From Methanobrevibacter sp. (lineage in GTDB: Archaea > Methanobacteriota > Methanobacteria > Methanobacteriales > Methanobacteriaceae), in the NCBI GenBank assembly GCA_009777005.1, contig WRMT01000174.1, positions 1-6,699 on the forward strand: a stretch of 6,699 nt of DNA, in the 5' to 3' direction. This document shows positions 1 through 5,475 of the stretch, one piece after another; the stretch's first letter is position 1, and the number at the start of each line of letters is the position of its first letter. The notes below the pieces were generated by a model that searched no databases, was not told the DNA's origin, and saw only the letters and a list, made by a program, of their open reading frames with translations. Position numbers and translations under genes: made by a program.

Positions 1-157
1 TTTTAAATTTTATAATAATATTTTTTTAAGATTTATTATTTAATTTAAATTTTATTATTTAATTTTTTTAAATTTTATAATAATATTTTTTTAAGATTTA
101 TTATTTAATTTAAATTTTATTATTTAATTTTTTTAAAATTTTTAATAATAATATTTA
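1..157. repeat. 65-bp perfect tandem duplication plus degenerate third copy upstream of guaB
   Basis: Bases 1-65 and 66-130 read as identical base for base, giving a perfect two-copy tandem repeat with a 65-bp period. Each copy starts TTTTAAATTTTATAATAATA and is made almost wholly of A and T. A third, decayed copy begins at 131 (TTTTAAAATT...) and fades by about 157. The array may extend left of the window. It lies in the guaB upstream region, so it could hold TATA-like elements (for example around 147-156), but in such AT-rich DNA I cannot choose a promoter. Nothing suggests coding. The perfect identity implies a recent duplication or continued homogenisation. Confidence 0.9.
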
Positions 158-206
158 TTTAAAATTAGAAACAAAAAATCATTAATCTTTTCAAATTAAT
201 TTATTT

Positions 207-212
207 AGGTGG
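207..212 (+). promoter_or_regulatory. Shine-Dalgarno site that decides the guaB start
   Basis: The bases AGGTGG match the AGGTG part of the archaeal Shine-Dalgarno consensus AGGAGGTGAT. The possible GTG start at 209-211 lies inside this site and therefore cannot use it. The in-frame TTG at 218 follows after a 5-base spacer, which is the expected geometry. Confidence 0.75.
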
Positions 213-217
213 AAAAA

Positions 218-1693
218 TTGTTTTTAAAAAAGATAAAAGAAGCTGAACTAGGATATACTTATGATGACTTTTTACTCGTGCCTAATGCTTCTTTTGTTGA
301 AGCAAAGGATGTGGACACTAAATCAAAAGTATCAACTAATTTTCAATTAAACATTCCTATTATTAGCTCAGCTATGGATACTGTTACAGAATCTGAAATG
401 GGAATAGCTTTAGCCCAAGCTGGTGGTTTAGGTGTTATTCATAGAAACATGACTATAGATCAACAAATAGCTGAAGTAGAAAATGTTAAAACAGCGGATA
501 ATCTTACTATTACTGATGTTATCACTATAACTCCTGATTCTTCTTTGTCAAAAGTTAAAAACATTATGGAGCAAGAATCTGTTAGTGGTCTTCCTGTTAT
601 TGAAAATGAGAAGGTTGTTGGAATTGTAAGTAAAAGAGACATAAAACCTAACTCTTTTTCTGATAAAAAGGTAAAGGATATTATGACTTCAGATGTTGTA
701 ACAATCAAGGAATCAACAACACCTTCTGAAGCTTTAGATATTGCTTATGAACATAAAATAGAAAGACTTCCTGTTGTAAAAGATGAAAAACTAGTGGGTA
801 TTGTAACTATAAGAGATATTTTAAACCATAAAAAATATCCTAATGCTTCAAGAGATAAAGAAGGGAGATTGTTAGTAGCTGCAGCTACAGGACCTTTTGA
901 TTTAGACAGGGCCATAGCTTTAGATAAAGCAGGTGCTGATATTTTAGCTGTTGATTGTGCTCATGCTCATAATATGAATGTTGTTAAATTTGTCAAATCT
1001 ATGAAGGATAATATTGACGCTGATTTAATAGTAGGTAACATTGCTACTTCAAATGCAGCTGAAGACCTTATAACTCAGGGAGCTGATGGTTTAAAAGTTG
1101 GAATTGGTCCAGGTTCAATGTGTACTACTCGTATAATAGCTGGTGTTGGCGTTCCTCAACTAACAGCTATTTCAAGTGTAGCTGATATAGCTAATGATTA
1201 TGGTGTTCCAGTAATAGCTGATGGTGGACTTAGATATTCAGGGGACATAGCTAAAGCTTTAGGTGCAGGAGCCGATATTGTAATGCTAGGTAATCTTCTT
1301 GCAGGAACATATGAATCTCCAGGGGATGTTGTTGTAATGAATGGAAGAAAATATAAACAATATCGTGGAATGGGTTCAATGGGAGCGATGACTGGTGGTT
1401 TTGGTGGTGGAGCTGATAGGTATTTCCAAGAGATTAAAGGACCTATGAAACACTCTAAACTTGTTCCTGAAGGTGTTGAAGGAGCTGTGCCATATAAAGG
1501 TACTATTGATGAAGTTGTTTTCCAACTAGTCGGGGGATTAAAAGCTTCTATGGGTTATTGTGGAGCTGAAAATATTAAAGCTATGAAAGAATTAGCTAAA
1601 TTTGTTAGGATTACCTCAAGTGGTATTAAAGAAAGCCATCCTCATGATCTATTAATCACTAATGAAAGTCCTAATTATCCTACTTTAGAGTAG
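218..1693 (+). CDS. guaB: IMP dehydrogenase
   Basis: This enzyme oxidises IMP to XMP with NAD+, the committed step of GMP synthesis in the cytosol. Starting at TTG 218 the protein has 491 residues, the usual full length. The start MFLKK is preferred over GTG 209 because the ribosome binding site overlaps the GTG. The N-terminal part of the barrel carries GYTYDDFLLVP and the ISSAMDTVTE motif. Two CBS domains follow at about residues 95-145 and 151-207; in this family they bind regulatory nucleotides. The NAD-side aspartate is Asp246 in DCAHAHN. The catalytic loop GIGPGSMCTT places the nucleophile at Cys302. The phosphate-binding DGG begins at Asp335, and the mobile flap YRGMGSMGAM (382-391) leads to the catalytic Arg401 in DRYFQ. 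All key residues are present. The gene stands alone, with a repeat-rich spacer on each side. Confidence 0.97.
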   Translation: MFLKKIKEAELGYTYDDFLLVPNASFVEAKDVDTKSKVSTNFQLNIPIISSAMDTVTESEMGIALAQAGGLGVIHRNMTIDQQIAEVENVKTADNLTITDVITITPDSSLSKVKNIMEQESVSGLPVIENEKVVGIVSKRDIKPNSFSDKKVKDIMTSDVVTIKESTTPSEALDIAYEHKIERLPVVKDEKLVGIVTIRDILNHKKYPNASRDKEGRLLVAAATGPFDLDRAIALDKAGADILAVDCAHAHNMNVVKFVKSMKDNIDADLIVGNIATSNAAEDLITQGADGLKVGIGPGSMCTTRIIAGVGVPQLTAISSVADIANDYGVPVIADGGLRYSGDIAKALGAGADIVMLGNLLAGTYESPGDVVVMNGRKYKQYRGMGSMGAMTGGFGGGADRYFQEIKGPMKHSKLVPEGVEGAVPYKGTIDEVVFQLVGGLKASMGYCGAENIKAMKELAKFVRITSSGIKESHPHDLLITNESPNYPTLE

Positions 1694-1743
1694 CTACTTT
1701 TTAAAGTTTGAAGATACTTGTTAAAATGACTAATAAATAAAGG

Positions 1744-1908
1744 TTTGAATACTCTTAATAATATTATTGGATTTAATTTTCTATATACTAATGGTGGAAT
1801 TTTATTAAATGAAAAAAATAATATTTGAAATATTTCTCTTAATATTATTATTGGGTATTTAATTTTCTATATAATATGGTGGAATTTTATTAAATGAAAA
1901 AAATAGTT
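1744..1908. repeat. Imperfect 80-85 bp tandem duplication between guaB and mobA
   Basis: Two copies lie at about 1744-1823 and 1824-1908. The best conserved core is identical over 30 bases (1791-1820 and 1876-1905). In each copy it reads GGTGG, then 11 bases, then ATGAAAAAAATA. This resembles a ribosome binding site followed by a start codon. Copy one opens a 17-codon reading frame at 1809-1862 (MKKIIFEIFLLILLLGI), and copy two opens a diverged 34-codon frame from 1894. Both peptides are hydrophobic, as expected by chance in T-rich DNA, so I do not call them genes. The rest of the guaB-mobA spacer (1694-2048) shows no gene. Confidence 0.8.
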
Positions 1909-1912
1909 TTTG

Positions 1913-2025
1913 AATTACTTTTTCACAAATACTTTATTTTTTTTCATAAATTCATTTATTTAATTTATTTTTTATTTTTTTTATTATATTTTTTATAATT
2001 TTTATTACATTTTTTATTATTTCAT
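1913..2025 (+). other. T-rich, G-free stretch before mobA
   Basis: The plus strand has no G for 113 bases (1913-2025) and contains many runs of five to eight T. Such U-rich RNA is the known signal for archaeal intrinsic termination, so this could end transcripts from guaB. It also lies just ahead of mobA, so a mobA transcript must start within or after it, or read through it. No hairpin was seen. A reading frame on the minus strand here is only a product of the composition. Confidence 0.5.
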
Positions 2026-2048
2026 GAATTTTTTTTAAGTGATTTAGA

Positions 2049-2879
2049 ATGAAAAATGGAAATCTTCGTTCAGCTATTGTTTTATGTGGAGGGATGAGTA
2101 GAAGAATGGGTGAAGATAAAGGATCCATGATAATTAATAAAAAACCCATGATTTTACACGTACTTGAAGCATTAAACAATCAAATCGATGAAGCTATTTT
2201 AGTTTTAAATAATAGTGAAAGAATAGCTAAATATAAAAAAATTATTCATGAAAATTATTTTAGTCAAGATTTAAACAATGTGTTTAGCTATGACTTAATT
2301 TTTCTTGAAGATGAAATAAAGGACCAAGGTCCATTATCTGGAATAATGACAGGGCTTGAAAATATTTCTTCAAATTATGCACTTATTCTTCCATGTGATT
2401 CTCCTTTTGTTAATGATAATTTTATTAGTTTCATGTTTGATTCTTTAGATACTAGATTAGCTATTGATACTAATAATAATTCCTCAAAAAATAGTCATTT
2501 AGATGATTTAAATTTTATTGATGCTTTCGTTCCATATCATTATAAAAATAAAGAATCTAATGATTTTTTTAGTTTTAAACATAAAAATTATAATTATTCT
2601 CATGATAATCATGATGAAAATGTTAATAATAATTATAATAATTTTTTTAATAATAATTATTTTTTAAATAATGAAAATGAAAGATTAAAAAATTTTTTAT
2701 TGAAAAATTCAGAACCTCTTCATTCTATTTATCGGAAAAATAATTCAAAAAAAATAAGAAAACTTTTGAATTCAAATGTCCATGATGTTAAATCTCTTTT
2801 ACAATCTATAAATAGCTATTTTCTTTTAATGAATAGTGATAATACCTTTAAAAATATAAATACAAAAGAAGATTTTTGA
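2049..2879 (+). CDS. mobA: Molybdenum cofactor guanylyltransferase, MobA family, with Asn-rich insertion
   Basis: MobA joins GMP from GTP to molybdopterin, making the guanine dinucleotide cofactor used in methanogens by formylmethanofuran dehydrogenase and formate dehydrogenase. The N-terminal nucleotide-binding signature is LCGGMSRRMGEDKG (residues 12-25), with the conserved Lys24. DQGPLSG follows at 92-98, and PCDSPF at 115-120, where Asp117 matches the metal-binding aspartate. The C-terminal family blocks are EPLHSIYRK from residue 222 and NINTKEDF at the end. The protein has 276 residues against roughly 190-220 usually. The excess lies around 141-156 and mainly about 166-221, both rich in Asn with few recognisable family residues. 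ATG 2049 is preceded by AAGTGAT (2037-2043), one mismatch from the AGGTGAT consensus, with a 5-base spacer. The stop codon lies inside a downstream tandem repeat. A broader MobA-like nucleotidyltransferase role is possible. Confidence 0.85.
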   Translation: MKNGNLRSAIVLCGGMSRRMGEDKGSMIINKKPMILHVLEALNNQIDEAILVLNNSERIAKYKKIIHENYFSQDLNNVFSYDLIFLEDEIKDQGPLSGIMTGLENISSNYALILPCDSPFVNDNFISFMFDSLDTRLAIDTNNNSSKNSHLDDLNFIDAFVPYHYKNKESNDFFSFKHKNYNYSHDNHDENVNNNYNNFFNNNYFLNNENERLKNFLLKNSEPLHSIYRKNNSKKIRKLLNSNVHDVKSLLQSINSYFLLMNSDNTFKNINTKEDF

Positions 2880-3045
2880 GTTTTATATTATTCATTTAAT
2901 TTTTTCATTAATAATTCATAAAGTAGATTTTTGAGTTTTATATTATTCATTTAATTTTTTCATTAATAATTCATAAAGTAAATTTTATTCATAAAGTAGA
3001 TTTTTGAGTTTTATATTAATCATTTAACTTTTTCATAATAACTAA
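2870..3045. repeat. 55-bp tandem repeat starting in the last codons of mobA
   Basis: Copy one (2870-2924) and copy two (2925-2979) have a 55-bp period and read as identical. Each opens with AGATTTTTGAGTTTTATATT and ends in TTCATAAAGT. An 18-base partial unit follows (2980-2997), then a decayed third copy at about 2998-3045. Copy one contains the final mobA codons and its TGA stop. Each full copy carries two T-tracts of five or six, so the array may act as stacked U-rich termination signals. This is inference. Confidence 0.9.
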
Positions 3046-3425
3046 TTATATCTTAATTTTTTATTTAGAATATTATAAATACTAGATGATATTAAATAAT
3101 TAATAAGAAAAGTTAAGATTATAATATTTAACTAAGGAAATTTTAATTATTATTCTTTCTTTTTCCATTATCAGATAAGTTTTGCTTTATACGTCTATTT
3201 AAAGAAAGTATAGCTACTTATATTTAAATTATATTAAATAGCTTAAGATTTCAAAACATCAATAGCTAAAGCTAGTATCAATAATGATTAAAGGATATTT
3301 TTAAGATTCAATAAAATACATAAGACTGACTTATCATTTATATAATGTCTTTTCCTGCTTTAAATTAATCTTTATCCATATTTATCTCTCTAATTAGTAT
3401 TTATAATCTGTAGGAGAATGAAAAA
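3046..3425. other. Gene-free spacer between mobA and the regulator gene
   Basis: I see no gene, RNA gene or mobile element here. There is one symmetrical site at 3198-3228: AAGTA (3206-3210) and TACTT (3215-3219) flank TAGC, with TTTAAA on each side (3198-3203 and 3223-3228). A second, weaker pair is AGTTAA (3111-3116) and TTAACT (3128-3133). Either could be a protein-binding site, but in DNA this AT-rich short palindromes arise often by chance. Confidence 0.5.
3337..3346 (+). promoter_or_regulatory. Candidate TATA box for the regulator gene
   Basis: TTTATATAAT is close to the archaeal TATA consensus and stands in a slightly less AT-rich patch than most of the spacer. Transcription would be expected to start roughly 25 bases downstream, giving a leader of about 55 bases before the GTG start. 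A second TATA-like stretch near 3398-3406 is too close to the ribosome binding site to be preferred. Confidence 0.4.
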
Positions 3426-3818
3426 GTGAAACCTCCATGTGAAATTGTAATTTGGTATATTATTCCAGGTATTCGTTCGGTATTATCAAAAGAGCTCTTT
3501 AAACTAAATATGAAACAAAAAGATATTTCTGAATTATTAGATATCACACAACCTGCTGTTTCCCAATATTTAAGTGATAAAAGAGGCAATGAGATAGAAT
3601 TTAATGAAGATATCTTTAAAATGGTTCGTGAATTTGCTATTGGATTAAAAACAGGAGAAATTTCAAAATTAGACATGATTCCAAAAATGTGTCAAATATG
3701 TAAGAAGATTAAATCTGAAGATATACTGTGCACGTTACATAAGGAAAAAGGAAGTGCTCCTGAAGAGTGTATGGTTTGCTTAAAAAATGATAATTCAGAG
3801 GTATGTGTTATAAATTAA
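3426..3818 (+). CDS. XRE-type helix-turn-helix transcriptional regulator with cysteine-rich tail (COG2522-like)
   Basis: This is a 130-residue predicted DNA-binding protein. The N-terminal MKPPCEIVIWYIIPGIRS block matches my knowledge of a small archaeal regulator family (COG2522). The helix-turn-helix spans about residues 30-53, with TQPAVSQYLSDKRG as the recognition region. The C-terminal tail holds Cys89-x2-Cys92, Cys102-x2-His105, Cys115-x2-Cys118 and Cys127, and Cys5 lies at the N-terminus. This pattern suggests a bound metal or iron-sulfur cluster, or a redox-sensitive switch, but no ligand is known to me. The GTG start is supported by AGGAG at 3412-3416 with a 9-base spacer. An ATG at 3418 is out of frame and reaches a stop after three codons. 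The gene is isolated by spacers of about 550 and 480 bases, so its targets cannot be read from neighbours. Confidence 0.8.
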   Translation: MKPPCEIVIWYIIPGIRSVLSKELFKLNMKQKDISELLDITQPAVSQYLSDKRGNEIEFNEDIFKMVREFAIGLKTGEISKLDMIPKMCQICKKIKSEDILCTLHKEKGSAPEECMVCLKNDNSEVCVIN

Positions 3819-4299
3819 ATATTTTTGAATAGAATTGATTTAAATATTCGATGATGCAACCTTTTTTAAAGTTTTAACCCCATTAATCTTATTTTTTTTT
3901 ATTTTTAATTTATCCTATTATACTTGTTTTTCTAAATATGTAAGAATAAAAGATTAATAAAGGATAATCTAAAGACTTTAGAAAATCCCAAAAAATTATC
4001 TAAAATTAAATATAAAAATAATTTCTATGAGTTAAATCCGTTAATTTTTACAGTGCCTTTTTTTCTAAGATTTTTCATTAATAATGGAAATTTGCATTTT
4101 TTTTTAAATTTTTTCCTTTTTTAAGAAGTTCTTCTGTCATTGTATTATATATTTTAATTTTTTTTAAATTGAAAAAACTTTATTAATCAAAAAAAACAAT
4201 AGTAATTATACTTGTAATTGGTCAATTTTACAATTAGCTAATAATGATAACTGTATACATTAGCTTATATTAACAATCTTGATTTTTTGGAGATTTATA
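3819..4299. other. Gene-free spacer between the regulator gene and gatC
   Basis: No gene is supported. Beyond the T-rich terminator candidate, an inverted pair ATTAATCTT (3882-3890) and AAGATTAAT (3950-3958) could form a loose stem with a 59-base loop. Nearer to gatC, TTGTAA (4212-4217) and TTACAA (4228-4233) form a dyad with a 10-base centre. Two TATA-like stretches (4143-4156 and 4264-4273) could serve gatC. The second would leave almost no leader ahead of the ribosome binding site. Confidence 0.5.
3892..3906 (+). terminator. Probable U-rich terminator of the regulator gene
   Basis: Nine T, one A and five T follow about 75 bases after the stop codon. This fits archaeal factor-independent termination, which relies on U-runs and needs no hairpin. 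A shorter T6 run just upstream (near 3862-3867) may add to it. Confidence 0.5.
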
Positions 4300-4515
4300 A
4301 TGAAAATCGAAAAAGATGCAGAAAAAATTCTTAAAGAATTTTCAAAAACATTGGAGAATATTCCTGATCTTGAAGAAACACATTACTCTATAGGTAATGT
4401 AAATTCTACTCGTGAAGATGTAGCTACAAAACAAAATCCCGATAAAATAATGAAAAATTCAAAAACTGATAAAGAAGGAAATTTAATTGTTAAAAAGGCA
4501 GAATGGATAAATTAA
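4300..4515 (+). CDS. gatC: Asp-tRNA(Asn)/Glu-tRNA(Gln) amidotransferase subunit C, short archaeal form
   Basis: GatC stabilises the GatA-GatB amidotransferase, which converts mischarged Asp-tRNA(Asn) (and in many organisms Glu-tRNA(Gln)) to the amide form. The 71-residue protein shows the family pattern: an N-terminal helix (KDAEKILKEFSKTLENIPDL), then NVNSTREDV matching the GatC NxxRED motif, then PDKIMKNSKTDKEGNLIVKK matching the C-terminal block that packs on GatA. Bacterial GatC is nearer 95 residues, while archaeal forms are about this short. ATG 4300 is chosen because TTGGAGA (4287-4293) gives a ribosome binding site with a 6-base spacer. A TTG at 4279 would add seven residues running through that site. 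gatA and gatB are not in the window, which is common in archaea. The assignment rests on motif recall alone. Confidence 0.72.
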   Translation: MKIEKDAEKILKEFSKTLENIPDLEETHYSIGNVNSTREDVATKQNPDKIMKNSKTDKEGNLIVKKAEWIN

Positions 4516-4798
4516 GAATAAAAATAATTTTTGATTGTTGTTGTTTTTTGTTCAACGAATTTTGATTGTTTTGTTTTTAATTTAAAGATAAATGATTTTT
4601 GAATTTTAACAATATTATTTCATTGAATTTGTATTTAGCTATTTCATAATAATAATAAATTATTTCATAATAATAAATAATTATGCTAAAATAAATTATA
4701 CTAAATAATTTAATAAATAATTATAATATTATTATATTAATAATAATTATAATTTTTAATAATCTTAACAATGATATTGGTCTTACAGGAGGGATAAC
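4516..4798. repeat. AT-rich spacer after gatC with degenerate direct repeats
   Basis: No gene is seen. Ten bases after the gatC stop, AATTTTTGATTGTTGTTG (from 4526) is echoed at 4558-4578 as AATTTTGATTGTTTTG, an imperfect direct repeat about 32 bases apart. Further on, TATTTCATAATAATAA occurs twice, at about 4639 and 4662, followed by mixed ATT/AAT runs up to about 4770. The T-runs after gatC may terminate its transcript, and the promoter of the next gene presumably lies within the later AT runs, where I cannot pick it out. Confidence 0.6.
4787..4793 (+). promoter_or_regulatory. Strong Shine-Dalgarno site of the ACT-domain gene
   Basis: AGGAGGG is the best ribosome binding site in the window. 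It lies 5 bases before ATG 4799. It favours that ATG over the second in-frame ATG at 4805, which would have an 11-base spacer. Confidence 0.85.
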
Positions 4799-5284
4799 AT
4801 GAGAATGAATTTAGTTCTTGAACTTTTAGATATTCCAGGACAACTTGTTTCAGTACTTGAACCTATTAGTGGATTAGGTACAAATTTAGTAACAGTTATT
4901 CATCAAAGGGATCTTAAAAATGAGAAAGGAATGATTCCTGTTCAATTAACTTTAGAAGGTAAACAAAAATATCTTAACCTTGTTATTGAAAAATTAAATG
5001 AAATGGGAATAACTATATTAAAAATAGATGGTGTTGTTAGGAAGGAAAGGTTAAGCACGATTTTAATAGGGCATGTTATTGATACTGATATTAGAGATAC
5101 AATGGATAAAATTAATGAATTAAAAGGAGCTTCTGTTGTTGATTTTGAAGTTAAATTAGCTGGAGAGTCAGAATCATCTGCATTGATTGTTATCGAAGCC
5201 GATTTCGGTAAAAAATCTACAGTATTTGATACAATTCAAGAAATAGCTAATAAAAAAGATCTTTTAGTTGTTAATGAAGTTTAA
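4799..5284 (+). CDS. ACT-domain protein, predicted allosteric regulator of homoserine dehydrogenase (COG2061-like)
   Basis: This 161-residue protein has no catalytic motif. Its N-terminal half (about residues 3-75) reads as an ACT fold, with the hallmark DIPGQL at 11-16, where small-molecule effectors such as amino acids bind in the family. The second half (about 85-161) has the same strand-helix rhythm and is probably another ACT-like module. The family is described in COG2061 as a predicted regulator of homoserine dehydrogenase, and hom does lie next downstream on the same strand. The encoded homoserine dehydrogenase lacks its own C-terminal ACT domain, so control in trans by threonine or a related end product is a reasonable inference. 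A 191-base repeat-filled gap separates the two genes, so cotranscription is likely but not certain. The last eight codons (LLVVNEV and stop) are duplicated downstream. Confidence 0.85.
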   Translation: MRMNLVLELLDIPGQLVSVLEPISGLGTNLVTVIHQRDLKNEKGMIPVQLTLEGKQKYLNLVIEKLNEMGITILKIDGVVRKERLSTILIGHVIDTDIRDTMDKINELKGASVVDFEVKLAGESESSALIVIEADFGKKSTVFDTIQEIANKKDLLVVNEV

Positions 5285-5424
5285 ACTAATTTAAAAATTT
5301 CTTTTAGTTGTTAATGAAGTTTAATCCAGATTAAAGGTTTCTTTTAGTTAATGAAGTTTGAACTAATTTAAAAAGATTTTTTTTACACTTGTTAATGAAG
5401 TTTAAATCATTTTTTTAAAAAAAG
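5261..5424. repeat. About 40-bp tandem repeat starting in the last codons of the ACT gene
   Basis: Four copies lie at 5261-5300, 5301-5340, 5341-5385 and about 5386-5424. The first two have an exact 40-bp period and share their first 24 bases. All four contain a form of TTAATGAAGTTT, which in copy one encodes the C-terminal residues NEV and runs into the TAA stop (5282-5284). Copy three has lost three bases, and copy four keeps only the core. The 40-bp period is not a multiple of three, so later copies are not readable in the gene's frame. The array fills most of the gap before hom. Confidence 0.92.
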
Positions 5425-5475
5425 TTTAATCAAAAATTTTATTATTATTAATCATTATTAAATGGGATAGATAAT

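Noticed and set aside
460..708. Minus-strand reading frame of 82 codons
   Set aside because: It lies wholly inside guaB, whose frame is certain; it shows no family motifs and is an antisense shadow.
1952..2179. Minus-strand reading frame of 75 codons
   Set aside because: It overlaps the mobA start and reads through the T-rich spacer as Lys/Ile/Asn repeats, a product of composition.
3046..3336. Possible tRNA, structured RNA or riboswitch in the long spacer
   Set aside because: No cloverleaf, GC-rich stem or conserved RNA motif can be seen; only AT-rich sequence with short palindromes.
3401..3676. Minus-strand reading frame of 91 codons
   Set aside because: It is antisense to the regulator gene, which has a good ribosome binding site and recognisable helix-turn-helix.
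4279..4299. Seven-residue N-terminal extension of GatC from TTG 4279
   Set aside because: It would run through the ribosome binding site that serves ATG 4300, and it adds residues outside the family pattern.
5261..5424. Possible CRISPR array
   Set aside because: The units are contiguous tandem copies with no unique spacers of constant length, they decay with distance, and no cas gene is near.
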